DNA of 64,000 bases from Tigriopus japonicus (Eukaryota > Arthropoda > Copepoda > Harpacticoida > Harpacticidae). Each line of letters opens with the position of its first letter. Positions within the stretch are counted from its first letter, which is position 1. Shown one piece after another: positions 11,866-23,466 of the stretch. The stretch spans positions 569,141-633,140 of the forward strand of contig CM021322.1 in assembly GCA_010645155.1 (NCBI GenBank), read 5' to 3'. The notes beneath the pieces were generated by a model, which was not told the origin of the DNA, did no database searches, and saw only the letters and a program-made list of their open reading frames with translations. The position numbers and the translations under genes were made by a program.

Positions 11866-12372
11866 TTAGTAAGCACCAATCGCTGCCTCAATAGCGACCC
11901 GAGAAAATTCTAATCTTAATCTGCTTTTAGAGTTAATATTATAGTGACGCAATGTCATCTGTTCTTGTAGGCGCTCATGCAAATAATACAATTGAAAGGC
12001 ATTCTGAATATCGGCTACAGAGTCATAAATAAGTTAATGAGGCTGAAGCTCGTACAGCTCTTGCGCGATCAATTCTTTGAGATCATCAATGGTCAAGTCC
12101 AAGTGAAGGTCCTCCTCGTAGGTTCGAGATCGTCCAGTCCGATCCTTCACAACAATCTGCATTCCTCCCCAAAGACCCAACACCAAGAAGAGTGTGGAAT
12201 CGTTTTCAATGGTGTAATCATGCAAGGTGTTGTCATTTTGGAGTTGCTTTCCAGCATAGATTAGCCGTTGTTGATCCGGAGGAATGCCTTCCTTGTCCCA
12301 AATTTTGGCGTCTGATGGCTCAGCCTCTAGGGCGAGGCTCTTGCCACTAAGGGTCTTGACGAAGATTTGCAT
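11866..12372 (-). pseudogene. Tandem ubiquitin-like protein, copy 1, in-frame stop
   Basis: Starts [11 protein letters not shown]. Domain 1 is a diverged ubiquitin with [14 protein letters not shown] and a C terminus LWGG in place of LRGG, lacking about six residues after EPSD. Domain 2 starts [11 protein letters not shown] and keeps [13 protein letters not shown] at 12034-12036 ends the frame after 112 codons, yet the same frame continues for 55 codons with domain-2 sequence ([20 protein letters not shown]) matching intact copy 2, to a second stop at 11866-11868. The total, 507 bases, is a multiple of three. As in many ubiquitin genes, a splice-acceptor-like CCAG precedes the ATG by six bases. 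Either a recent nonsense mutation, a truncated protein or stop readthrough; I favour a pseudogene. Confidence 0.75.
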
Positions 12373-12532
12373 TTAGATCTGGTACAGGTTACACAGGAAG
12401 GAGAGCAAGCTTGGGAAATGAATCAAACATGGTATAAAAGGCGCCCGTTTTTTCTCGCTTGTAAACGTACCACGATTTATTCCAAGGTTGCGAGAGTGTA
12501 TTTATCCTAAAGCAATATTTCACTAATTAAAC

Positions 12533-12562
12533 TAACCTATCCTAACCTAACCTAACCTAACC
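12533..12562. repeat. Interstitial (CCTAA)n / (TTAGG)n run
   Basis: Four perfect CCTAA units at 12541-12560 with imperfect units on both sides. TTAGG is the ancestral arthropod telomere repeat. Too short to be a telomere here. Confidence 0.7.
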
Positions 12563-13744
12563 AAATGTTAACTTCAACTTCATTTATTCCTTTGAAAAAT
12601 GCATTATATTTATCTGAGTCACGCAACTGATCAAAAGTTCACATGCCTTTTATAACTCAGACCATTTTTAGGTGAAAATATTTCCCAAGGAAGTGACAAC
12701 TTACCTTTTTCGAACAACTTGTTTCAAATGTGAGAGTTCATGCGCTTTTGCTTAGAGGCCGTCTCAAGTCTCAAGCTGCTTGATTCCAGGGTGGCATCAG
12801 CCCAAAACCCGTAATTGAGTAAATTTACAACTTTTCTGGGGAATTTTCCAAAACAATCTGGTAACACTGGCTAGAACCTAGCAGCTGCAATTTTGACGTG
12901 CGTGAATGAGTGGGTGAATCTGTCGGTCGGTCTGAGTTTGGCTAACTTTCTGGAAAACTACGCGAATCCATTTCTAAGACTGTCTGGCGAACCCGCCCAA
13001 TACTCGACCCGCCTATCCATAGATCGCGTCTGAATGATCATCTTGCCCTCCAAGAGGTACGCTAAGTACATCGATAGACCTGGCCCTATTTTTATCTGAA
13101 GGGAGGGAGGGTGGTTGTACCTAGAACCTAGAGCGTCTCTAGTTGTACCCGGAAGGTCTATCCAAACTAACTCTGTAAACGTCCGCTTCTATAGAAGATG
13201 AGTTTGTGTAAATTGTGTTTTGTAGTGAATACACGTTTAGAGATGTAGAGAAATTATGCTTGATGATATGACCCCGAGCAAACTATGCACAAATGAATCA
13301 ATTCGAGTAGCATGGCCATAGAAAATATTTCGTTTAGGCCCAATAACCGCTCCTAAATATCTTGAAGATATTGAAGGGTTCACCTACGATTGGCCAGATA
13401 AGTGACATCCTGGCTTAATGGATTATGTGATTCGGTCAATTTAGTTTGTTGTTTAATATACGCAGTGTCCACTCAAATTTATTTTGAATCGGTTCTCCTT
13501 TTAGAAAAAATAACCAAGTGCAATCAGCTAAGAGGCAATGGATTCAAATGGCATACTGGTTTAGAATGACGGACCAAGTTTACCAATAAAGTTGGATACC
13601 CCTTGTATTCAGATATTATTTGTCGTCCATCAGCTAGTTTTTCATGGTGTTAAAAAACCTGTTGCAGAACAATAATTATTGAAGGGGATGGTCAACATTC
13701 ATATATGTCAAAAGATAGCTCATTACTCTGTTTTGGTTTTCTAG
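12563..13744. other. Intergenic, possible 5' region of the sorting nexin gene
   Basis: No coding exon recognised. A TTTTCTAG acceptor at 13744 directly before the first coding ATG suggests an upstream non-coding exon somewhere here; I could not place it. Confidence 0.35.
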
Positions 13745-13745
13745 G

Positions 13746-15090
13746 ATGATGACGCCTAGTGACATACCGTCTTCTTCGTCCTTGAATGCACCAGACGTTG
13801 GTTCACGGACGACTTCCGACATTGAGGCGGAAGTGACACCTGGTCCATCTCAAAGGGCGATTGAGGTTTCAGGTTCCAATGGATCGACCCAAACCCAGTC
13901 GGTGGAGGCAACTGAGGACGATGAGGAAGATGGGGACTCGGATCCTACCTCACCGGGTGATTCGTCGGATACGACCACTTCTAATGGGATTGAGCCCGCT
14001 CATTCCGTGCGAAAGGAAGAGTCTCAAATAGGTAATCATGCAAAGGAGCGAAAACGCGTGTAACAGGAAGAGTTCTCCAGGGTTCCGGGTTATTATAGAT
14101 CCTGTGCCTCGTGGTTTTGTGCGCCGTCGGTCCTCTGTCGGCCTTGAGGATGCCTCTTTGGGTGCGAAAGAAGCCTCTGAACCGGTGAATATTCCCGTCA
14201 TCCCTCATGGCGATCCACGAGTTCGAAGCAAGCTGAAATTTGAGGTGATCACAGCCCGAGTGAGCGAAACAGCCGGCAAAAAACACGTGGTAAATAGAAA
14301 TAGGAGAACAATTGCTCAATCTTAACTTAGTTCAGATAATAATCAATAATCTATGTTTTTCCCGGTTTTCCCATGTTAGAGCTACACAATCATGATTAAA
14401 CGCTTGGGCAACGATGCTCATCCGGCTTGCATTGAGCGCCGATACAGTGACTTTTGTTACGTTTACGAGAGTATCCTCCGCAATTTCCATCCCTCGATCC
14501 TGGGGGACTTTATGTTTCCCAAGAAAGTCCTGATCGGCAACTTCAAGGCCGAGGTGATCACGGAACGTACGGAGGCCTTCCACAAGTTTCTCAATCTCAT
14601 TTCCAGCTGTGATAATCTGCTCTACTCCGATTACTTCTACTCTTTTGTCTCATCCGAAGAGCACAACGAAGCCGTCAGTCATATTAAGCTCTCGCGCTAT
14701 GAAGAAGCCATTCCATTGCTCGAAAATATCTTCTACGTCAGAGAAAAGTTACTCACCCTCAGTAGCATCCATGTGCTGCAATGCCTATGCGAACTGGTGG
14801 CCACATTACACGCTGTTAAGCGTCATCGAGAAACCATGGCATATGCGATGGTGACAGCCAAAAGCTTGGAATTGCTTCGGGGTCACTCGGACGCGGAATA
14901 CATGCGGGTGCCTTTCCTCAAATTGGTTTCGGAAACATCGGGCTTCTTAGGATTGGATAAGAAGTCGTATGACAAGCAGTTGGCCGAGCTACGTTATCAA
15001 GGCGTGAAAATAGAGAGCGTCATGCCTCTCTTGGAACTCATTCGAGAGCGCTACATTCATCGGGCCAGTCATACAGCCAAATTGATTTGA
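13746..15090 (+). CDS. SNX21: Sorting nexin, SNX20/SNX21 type
   Basis: PX-domain protein of endosomal membranes. Exons 13746-14031, 14081-14289 and 14380-15090 sum to 402 codons (401 residues; vertebrate SNX21 is about 370). Residues 1-95 are acidic and Ser/Thr-rich and look disordered. The PX domain (about 145-260) starts at LKFEVITARV and holds the signature ERRYSDF, whose first Arg contacts the 3-phosphate of PI3P in the family, and FPKKVLIGNF. The C-terminal part (about 275-390, HIKLSRYEEAIPLLENIF) matches the PX-associated B domain of TPR-like helices found in SNX20 and SNX21. The first ATG follows an acceptor-like CTAG, so a non-coding 5' exon is likely. SNX20 versus SNX21 cannot be decided by eye. 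Confidence 0.88.
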
Positions 15091-15263
15091 AAGACATTAC
15101 TAAATGCTGCTCTACCTTCGCCTGAACCTCTCTCACCATACATACCTTTCATTATATTTAGTACAACAGCGATTCGGAGATGACCACTCGAGTAATCAAA
15201 GTCTCCTGGGGTCTCATCACATTTTTCATCCATAGATCCAACCTATCAAGCCATTGTGTTAAA

Positions 15264-15269
15264 ATTAAA
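15264..15269 (+). promoter_or_regulatory. Possible polyadenylation signal (ATTAAA)
   Basis: ATTAAA about 175 bp after the sorting nexin stop codon, in an A-rich context. Weak variant signal. Confidence 0.35.
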
Positions 15270-15540
15270 AAAGTTTGAATGGAAACAACACCCCTGGATG
15301 TGCTTATACATAGATAACATTGATTTCTTGTACCAAATACCGGTTGAGGGTTATTTTAGAATCAATGTGGATGTTTTGCTGAGACATAAACCACTGAACA
15401 TCTTGATTCATCCTTGATTGAGAAGACTTTTTGATTAACAAACACCACGTGTGATTTTAACTTTGGCTAACAAACTATAGCGTGAACAAGAATCATATTA
15501 GTGAAACGTGAAAGGAAGATGAATTTGTAAACTGTCGTCA

Positions 15541-15778
15541 TTTTTTTTAATGTTGGTGCTAGGGTCAGAGGGTTGAGCCTCGCCAGGCCAGCGAAGCCAG
15601 CCATCACATCGTCTTATTGTTCCGATAGGTAATCTCATGTCCGGAATCAGAACGGTTCTCCACATGTGGGTGTGAAATAGCGTCTAGAAGTTTCTTTGAG
15701 GAAGGTCGGGGAGGAGAATCGAACCTGGGACCTCTTATCACTATAGGAAACTGCGCTAACCACGACGCCACGTCTCCA
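15541..15778 (-). mobile_element. tRNA-derived SINE
   Basis: Read on the minus strand the 5' end (15778-15710) resembles a tRNA promoter: an A-box-like TGGCGTCGTGGTTAGCGCAG and a B box GGTTCGATTC at tRNA spacing. The 3' acceptor half of a tRNA is absent, so it is not a tRNA gene. An unrelated body of about 165 bp follows and ends in an A run (T run at 15541-15548 on the plus strand). This is the layout of a tRNA-headed SINE. No target duplication was found. Confidence 0.72.
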
Positions 15779-16772
15779 TTTCAAAGAATCATTAATCAAA
15801 ACATAGAATACCCTTGATTCATACCATTAATCATGAGACTTTATCACTGGAGACCGGATTTGAATTTTTTTGAATGATTTTCCAGTTATGCCAAGTTTTT
15901 GGCGAACACATTTCTTTGAGGTATTTATGACGAAAAAAAAATTCAATTTTATGGAGGTAGTTTGATAGACTTTTGCATGAAAAGGCAAATTTAGTGAGTG
16001 GAGTTTTTTAGTTTTCTCATTGAGTAATTTCATGATAAATCATTTATTTTGGGTCTTGTAAAGTGGAGCAAAACTTCTGAGATGGCTAAAAGTTTTTATG
16101 GTGCAGGTCTTTTTTCGTCTGTTCTTTTTGGAATCGCGAGATGACTTAATCAAAAATGTCTTCATCAAAAATGTATCAAAATGTCTTTAGACTTAGATGG
16201 TGAACAAAATGTTGCTGTTGTTAGGCAAGGTTATCCTCGTCTCCTCCACGGTCACGGTAAGGTGGCCGTGGTTGCCGGGTCGCACCAAAGCAATGACTTC
16301 CTGACCCTGGCAAGCACTCGAAAAGGCGGAGGGTGTTGTGTGGACTGTCCCCTATTAGTGGGACAGATGTTGGTCTTTCTGGGGTCAATAGGTCTACGGG
16401 TGTCATTGGTGCACATTGCATAACCCGGTCAAAAATTAAAGTTGTCAGCAAAATCAAGTAAGCGGTTTTTTATTACCTCTACAAGCGTTTTTACTTCTTT
16501 GAAACTTGACTTTTCCTTGCAATTTCTTACAAATATCTACATAGTGGCCATTTACGTACTACTTGGTAATTTGAGGACAGTCCTCTTATCTGGAATGACC
16601 TTGAGAACTTCTAAGAGTGTAAATATAACAAGATAGAAATCTTTCGGCATTAATATAAAATTTACTGAAAAAATATCAATTTCAAATCCAGTCTCTGCTA
16701 ATCACAAAAATTGATAAAAGAAAACCACATGCATTAGTTGTGGCATAAGAAAAAAAAGTTACTTTAACCACA
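15779..16772. other. Intergenic, nothing recognised
   Basis: Short open frames only. A small hairpin (GTCCCCTATTAGTGGGAC, 16347-16364) is the only local structure seen. Confidence 0.35.
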
Positions 16773-17895
16773 CACGGTGTTCCGAATGGCTTTTTAGGTT
16801 TGAATCAAAATACCCAAAGACATCATGGCACTTTTTGGACCCACAATTTAATGGGGAACAACTTTATTTTTATTGTATTATATAAGTTTAGGCTCAGGGA
16901 AAAAGTTATGTACCTAAAAACCTATTTATAATAATATTTTTAATAAACTATTTTAACCCATATTTAGAGACCATTTAGTTACTTTATGAATTCAATTGAA
17001 TAAAAATTCATTCAGCAGCAGCTGAGTTATTTGACATTGAATGGGCCATTTTTGACCCCAAAAGGCCGAAAAACGCTACAGTTGTATGAAAAAACAAATT
17101 CCCAAGGGTTTCATTTAGCTTTTCAATATCGTAAAAATAAATGATTTTTGTTGAGTTTTGGAGCTTATGTTAAAATAGCTCAGAATAATATAAAATATCA
17201 CTTAAAATGCACTTAAGTAAGATTTTTGGAAAGCATATTTCATAACGTTTTAGAGAACGCTATGATGTGTGTTCTGCCAAAATTAAAAATAAATTTGTCT
17301 AACAAATTCATATTCAAATTTACGATTTCTAGAAGGACCATGTTCAAAATGGACTAAAATCGATTTTTTCAAAGCTTCCAAGTATTAACCAAATTGGAGT
17401 GTCTTTGAAACTGCACAAGATTTTTTTATCGCAAAGTGTATTTAAAGGGCCAGTTGAGTGATATTTTTCATTATTTTGAGCTATTTTGACATTAGCTCCA
17501 AAAACTCAAAAAAAATCATTTCTTTTTGCGATATTGAAAAGCTAAATGAAACCCTTGGGAATTTGTTTTTTCTTACAACTGTGGCGTTTTTCGGCTTTTT
17601 GCGGTCAAATTCAATGGACCATTCAAAGTCAAATAACTAAGCTGTTGCTGAATGAATTTTTATTCAATTTGAATTCATAAGGTAACTAAATGGTCTCTAA
17701 ATATGGGTTTAATAGTTTATTAAAAAATATTATTATTAATAGGTTTTTAGGTTTATAACTTTTTCCCTGGGCCTAAACTTATATAATACAATGAAAGTAA
17801 AGTTGTTCCCCTTTGAATTTTGGGTCCAAAAAGTGCCCTGATGTCTTTGGGTATTTTGATTCAAACCTAAAAAGCCATTCATTCGGAACACCGTG
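16773..17895. mobile_element. Large palindromic (foldback) element, about 1.12 kb
   Basis: The whole element is one long inverted repeat with arms of about 500 bp centred near 17335. The ends are CACGGTGTTCCGAAT and ATTCGGAACACCGTG. Further matches include AGGTTTGAATCAAAATACCC (16799) with its inverse (17852) and CCAAGGGTTTCATTTAGC (17102) with its inverse (17540). No transposase. The CACGGTGTT end resembles that of the foldback at 35089-35466. Confidence 0.9.
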
Positions 17896-18084
17896 CACAG
17901 TTTACGTTCAGTCTAAGCTTTTCGGTTTTCTTTTGAATTTGAGTTCCTCTTAGCTAAAAAAACGAAATCTGGACATTTTCTTTTCGAAGCATTCGTCTTA
18001 TATCATTGAAGAATGCTCTGCCTTAGTGGTTTACAAAAATCTTCAAAAGAGAACAAAACCAGTGGTCATGCTTCAACATATTAC
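17896..18084. other. Intergenic spacer
   Basis: Spacer between the palindromic element and the GPCR polyadenylation signal. Nothing recognised. Confidence 0.4.
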
Positions 18085-18090
18085 TTTATT
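18085..18090 (-). promoter_or_regulatory. Polyadenylation signal of the adhesion GPCR
   Basis: AATAAA on the minus strand, about 75 bp past the stop at 18166. Confidence 0.65.
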
Positions 18091-18165
18091 TGATGTCCGT
18101 TAATCGGTTGGGGGTCATTTCGTGGTCAGATTAGGTTATTGGCTTATGTGTCACAATGGACAATT

Positions 18166-21100
18166 TTATGCTTCTTGTTGCAAGGTTTCGTCAGGTTGGT
18201 CCCATGGGGCCTCTTCATCATTTTCGACTACGTTTTCTTCCTCTGATTCTTGAGCTGATTCAGGGTCATCTTTGACTTTTGAAGCATCGTCCACTTCTTG
18301 TTGTTCATCTGGAATGGATTCCTCAATGGTCTGGTCAGATGTCTTCTCGGTCTGAAAACATAGTCAATAAATCATGATATTCTTTTAAATTAATGGCAAT
18401 TATTATTTGTTGAGCTATTCGTTACCTTTGGTGGCTGTCTGCTCTTCACCCCAAGACGAAACTTCCTCGAGGCCAATCCCAAAAGAAGGAACAACACCAC
18501 TCCAAACCAACCCAAGAGGACAGAAAATATGCAATACGGATCGGGTTGATCGCCTTCCCGATCATGCAGGTAAGTGATTCCCGCAAATATCCAAAGGAAC
18601 AAAGTTATGAAACTGACCCAGGCGGTTCCATGGGCCTGGGACCGAAGATCTATGACGACATTGCTCCGTTTCGTTTGCGGTCTCGACATGTTGAACAAAA
18701 TCACAATGGCACAAGCCACTGCCCCCAAAGAAACGCCCACATTGAACAAAATATACATGGCCTTGGCTTCATCGTTCCACCCAACAAAGCATCTGGGATC
18801 GAGACCCAAGTCTTCATTGTAGAGTATGAAGAACACTCCCAAGGGTATGAATGGAGCTCCGTATGCCAATGGATAGTAAATCTTAGTTCGCCCACTAATG
18901 ATCCCCGCAGTGAAGGCCTTGAAAGTAGCATGTGCTTCACAGAAAGTCCAAATAGCAGAAGCCGTGTAGCAATACATCATGAGAAAACCGACCACCAGAT
19001 TGGAAGTTTTGTCGTCTCGGATAGAGTTCACATCAGTTAAAATGTGCAAGATGATGGCAAAGATCCAACAGATGCCGATGTTCATTCTGAGAACGTGGAA
19101 CATGTCCCAGACCTTCTTGGACCCCACGATTACCAGAATCATGCCTGAGAGCAAAATGATGCTGCATCCAATGCCAATATACTTCAAGATCTGAAGAATG
19201 ACGCAGTCATCGTCGATTTCAATGGGCTGAGAGAGCTCGCGAATGACCGCAAACGAGCCGAACTCGCGACATTCACACGTGGTCTTCTCTTCACTGGTTT
19301 CCACGACCTTGCATTCCACCGGATCCCACGCCCCAGAGGAGCCAAACCCTTCATTCCACCAGACACAATGCCGAACTTCGACTCCATCCCGATTGGTGGA
19401 TGAAAACCACGTAGAGGTGAGTTGCCGGGACAGCAATCGAGCGGTTGACACTTGCTTGTGGTAAAACGTGGCTCGAATGGGATTATCTCTCATATAATCT
19501 GGATCAGCTCGACATTGTTTCACGGTTTCCAAATCCGCCTCGTCGTAATCCAAAGAATTCACACTCGCTCCCACATTGACCGTAATGACCTTGCTATCCA
19601 CCTCCCAATCATCGCCGCGAATGAGCGAGGGATTTCGTTTCCGTGGAAATACTTGGGCCAAGTTGTTGAAGATACTAGTCACAAAAGAGACCGGAATGTC
19701 GTTACAACCCTCCTGGTTTTTGAACATCCCCGTTGGTACAGTGAAGGTATCCTTCGGATTGTCCCATTTACCCTTGTTGACAAGCCATTCTAAGCCATCA
19801 TAATTCGGATAACGTAGTCGAATCTCTCGTCGGAATTCTCTAGGTGGCAATTTGTACGCATTCATGACGAAATCTTCTCCAGAAGTGGCGTACTCCATAG
19901 CGTCTCTATCGGGTTTGAAGAAGTTGGTAGCTTCATCGCTCGAGGTGTTCGTAGCTCCCACCCAAGCCACCATGTACTCTTGGAGTTCTCGGATGGTTCG
20001 AGGAGCTCCCTCCATCTCCGGATATTCTTCATAGACCGCCTTCCACTTGTCGATATTAGCTTTGCTTCCAGCCACGATCTTGCTCGCAACTATGGCCAAT
20101 GGGAATCTCATTTCCACTCTGGAGGGAGGCTTGATTCCCGAGACCTTGTCCACGTTCAGCATTGTGCTCATGACATTTTGAAGTGCCAACATGGATTTAG
20201 CCATGTCAAATCGACTCCGGGTGCTAGTGGTAGATTTGACATTTGGGTCAGTGGTAGTTTTGGGGTCATTTCCGGTGGATGGGGTTGTACTTCCACTTTG
20301 GGAACCATTTCCGCCCACCACCGTGGTTCGAGTTGGAATGGGTGGAACAGTTGTGGGTTGTGTGAGCAACATGGCCTCCAGGATCTCGTTGGCAATTTCT
20401 GCTTCGTGGTCGTTGGCCAAATCGGCGTTGTTTAAGAGAGCTTTGAATTGTTGCGGGTTAACCTTGGTAAACTCGGCTTCAAAACCGCCAAAGAAGAAAA
20501 TTGTTTCATCATGGGTAGCGTTTGTTCCGAGTTTTCGAGACCAAAGTGCAATTTCGTCAAATTCCGCCCCGGAGAAATGGTCGAATTTTGCATTAGCGTG
20601 ATCATAATGGCATCCAACCATGACTACTGGAGGCGGTGCTCCATTGATGGTATATCCCTCCACAGGGCTGAAACTCGATGATCCTGCTTCTGTGAACTCG
20701 GGTAAGAGCGAATGTCCCACGCGTTCAAGGTTTACGAAGAGCTCTAACCCTCCTAATTTTGTCATGGGAGTTTTAGTGTCCGTGAGGTCAGGCTTCTTGA
20801 ATCGTATTCCGATGTTGTGCCAGGTATCATTGTGTAATTGACCTGTCACCCGTAGCTCCCAAACTTCTTCACCTGTGCTAACCACGCCCACCAAATCCAC
20901 GCCTTGGTGGTAGATAGCAAAGCCAGGATAGGCTTTCCCACTGATGGGATCATAATCTGCTCCACTACTGATGATGTACTTCTTTGATTGGGCATTTTCA
21001 CTCGTGTCGAGTAAAATGTTGCTATCATATGTGATCTTTTCCCAAATGGAGAAAGAGAGTCCATTTTCACAGTGCAAAGGATTAACTTGACATTCATCCC

Positions 21101-21405
21101 CTGGGCGTACAAAGTCCGAATCCACCATACACTACAGATCCATACATGTCAGGATCAATACGTAAATAATCGACAAGAAATCCCTGTGATCTAGATACTT
21201 ACGGTCTTGGGTCCAAACTTAACCGAGGTTCCAAAGCCAAAGGGCCCATAGCCAAGTCCCTGTCCTGGGGTCCAATCGCCTTCGGTGTGAGTAGCATTGA
21301 GGTTGAATGTTGGCCAATGATAGTCGGTGGTGATTTTGTATAGAGCGTCTTCGGGAGCGTAAGTCACAGGTTCCGCAGTGGTTGTTTCTCCGCCGCTTTC
21401 AGTCG
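18166..21405 (-). CDS. Adhesion G protein-coupled receptor (5' end missing)
   Basis: Exons 21405-21203, 21131-18426 and 18351-18166 give about 1,030 residues. In order: a concanavalin/pentraxin (LamG-like) domain (about 70-310; SFSIWEK, WHNIGIRFK, FDEIALWSRKL), a Thr/Ser/Pro linker likely O-glycosylated, a GAIN domain, a GPS with its Cys/Trp set (HCVWWN, CECREFGSFAVI), seven membrane helices starting at about CVILQILKYIGIG, and an acidic tail (last exon). The GPS has EF-G where the family has HL-T/S, so autoproteolysis is unlikely. The Phe of the tethered agonist remains. Exon 21405 starts in phase and needs an upstream exon with the start Met and signal peptide; I could not find it. A donor-like TTCAG|GTGAGA near 21713 may end a 5' UTR exon. 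Ligand and subfamily unknown. Confidence 0.88.
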
Positions 21406-21539
21406 CTGTTAAATAGACAAGGTTTATTATCCTAGCCCTAATGGGATCATATATGACCTTAGCTGAGCAATAACTTTGGATTACGTTTGGTTGTTTCTCA
21501 AGTAATAGAAATTGAGGAGCAATCAAAATGTAAATCAAA

Positions 21540-22640
21540 AGCCACTACTAAATCACAATTAGTTATCAAGCATCATGGAAACCTTATCAAGCATCATGGA
21601 AAACAATGTAACAATACTATTTCTAGAAACGCTAGTGAGAGATCCTGAAATGAAAAATGAAGAAACAGACTTTAACATCAGGATTTAGAAAAATAAATCG
21701 AAGTGTTCTCACCTGAAAAGATTAGATTATCTTAATATTCGGCTCATGCTCCATGAGAGAAGTTTAAGAGCCGAATAGAGAGGCTACTTTGAGGGCATTA
21801 CTTTTTATACGACCTAAAGGTAGGCATTGGTGTTGTTAACAACACCTTGGAGATAAAGAACAATATTAACCATATCTACTATCTAGAAGTGAAGACGGTC
21901 CACGAAGACACAAAGACAATTCATGCCAAGCCCAATGTGACTTTCTACGTTTCCTTGGATCCCAGGAGGATTTCATGGCAACGAAGACAAAAGCAAAACT
22001 TCAAGGATTCGTCGAACTATGTTTTTCATGGATCTTTAATCTTTGGTCATAGATATCTAGATTATTGGATGTCTTACAACTGACCACTTGGTTGGTAAAA
22101 CAATACAATGAAAGGTCTTGAGGGAATTTATCATAAACTGGTTAATTGCACTGTTTTGCAAACCTATCAAGCGATTGTCCACCATTCAGTTGTCTACATA
22201 TTTATGCTGTGGTGAATCTGCTCTGAAATTTTCGCGTTCTGTTCAGAATGAAATGCGTTTTGAGAAATTCACGTCAACATACTTTGCCGTTTCAACATTC
22301 TTCTCGTACTTAACATTGGTCTCTTATCTAACCAAGTACTGAATCTAAAAGTTTTTATTTAGGAGAACGTATTTCAAAAAACTGGAACATTTATGAACTT
22401 TCACACCAAGGAGATATTATCAAAGAAATAGAATTTCAAATTTGACGTTGGACTGGAAAAAGTGCTCTAGACTGTCTTCCCCAACATGATATTTACAATT
22501 ACAAATGATCACAGTGAATCGAAATGGAAATAACGAACAAGTTCCTCTGATTTTCTCTAAAATATGCAACATCTTTTTTCTTTCCCTATCCTAGTTGTGG
22601 AGCATTATACGTCAGAATTAAGCACTACTTTAAATCCATC
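21540..22640. other. Intergenic, possible GPCR 5' exons
   Basis: May contain the missing GPCR leader exon. A short direct repeat TATCAAGCATCATGGAAA occurs twice (about 21566 and 21587). The open frames here (for example 21847-22083 and 22118-22342, plus strand) match nothing I know. Confidence 0.3.
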
Positions 22641-22989
22641 ATTTTACAACATGCAACAACCAACTCAAAAAGATACTTCAAATATATTCTCACCCTTTTT
22701 GATGTGTTAAAACAAAATAATCATCGCAATCAATGCTGAAAATGCTTAAAACTGTTGATCATTTCAATTGTTTAATACAGTGGAAGATAAATATTTAGGT
22801 TGTGTCACATACAGATTGTTATTTTCGACCCCGAAATGTAATTTTTCATCCCAACTTTGTGTTAATTGGTTGTAAGTAACCAACCATCCCACAACGTGGT
22901 ATCTAGTTCATTGAGTCATGGTTTGTAACTTTAAAGCTAGTTCCACATTCAATGGACATTGGAGTCCGGCACAAAAATGAAAAGGATTG

Positions 22990-23110
22990 TGATTATTGAC
23001 AAATATGTCTTGTGTGATTATTTCCTTCAGATCGTCAATGGTCGAGTCCAATTGAAGGCCTTCGTCGTAGGTTCGAAACCGTCCTGTTCGATCCTTTGGT
23101 TTGACCAAAC
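22990..23110 (-). pseudogene. Ubiquitin-like fragment, copy 3
   Basis: A minus-strand open frame holds [17 protein letters not shown] and STIDDLKEI, matching the start of domain 2 in copy 2 (23692-23810). Domain 1 and the rest of domain 2 are missing and the flanking frame is unrelated. A relic created by the inverted duplication. Confidence 0.75.
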
Positions 23111-23466
23111 TGATGCATGACGAAGGAAAGCAAAGCAACCTAGGGCATCACTAGCTAACTTGCTAAGTATACTAAGTTGACCTGCTAGGAATCTCAAGAC
23201 TAGGTATCAGCTCGATCAGCTGAATCCGCCACCAGCCAGCTCCTTGGCTACTTTACTCTTCTGCTGCCAAAAGCCTTCTTCACTCATCAGTTGGTCAACC
23301 GCAGCAGCCACCATCCTGGATGAATCTCTGAAAAAACCTGCCAAAGGAGAATCATTCCAAACTAATTGGAACAAGGTAATACATTCAAATATATCATTCT
23401 TGATTGGCGATGTGTATTTGCAATGCTCAATTCCCAAATTGGTTTTCCTTCTTGTTGCAGATCTAA

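Noticed and set aside
15710..15778. Possible tRNA gene on the minus strand
   Set aside because: A and B boxes are present but the acceptor stem does not close; it heads a SINE.
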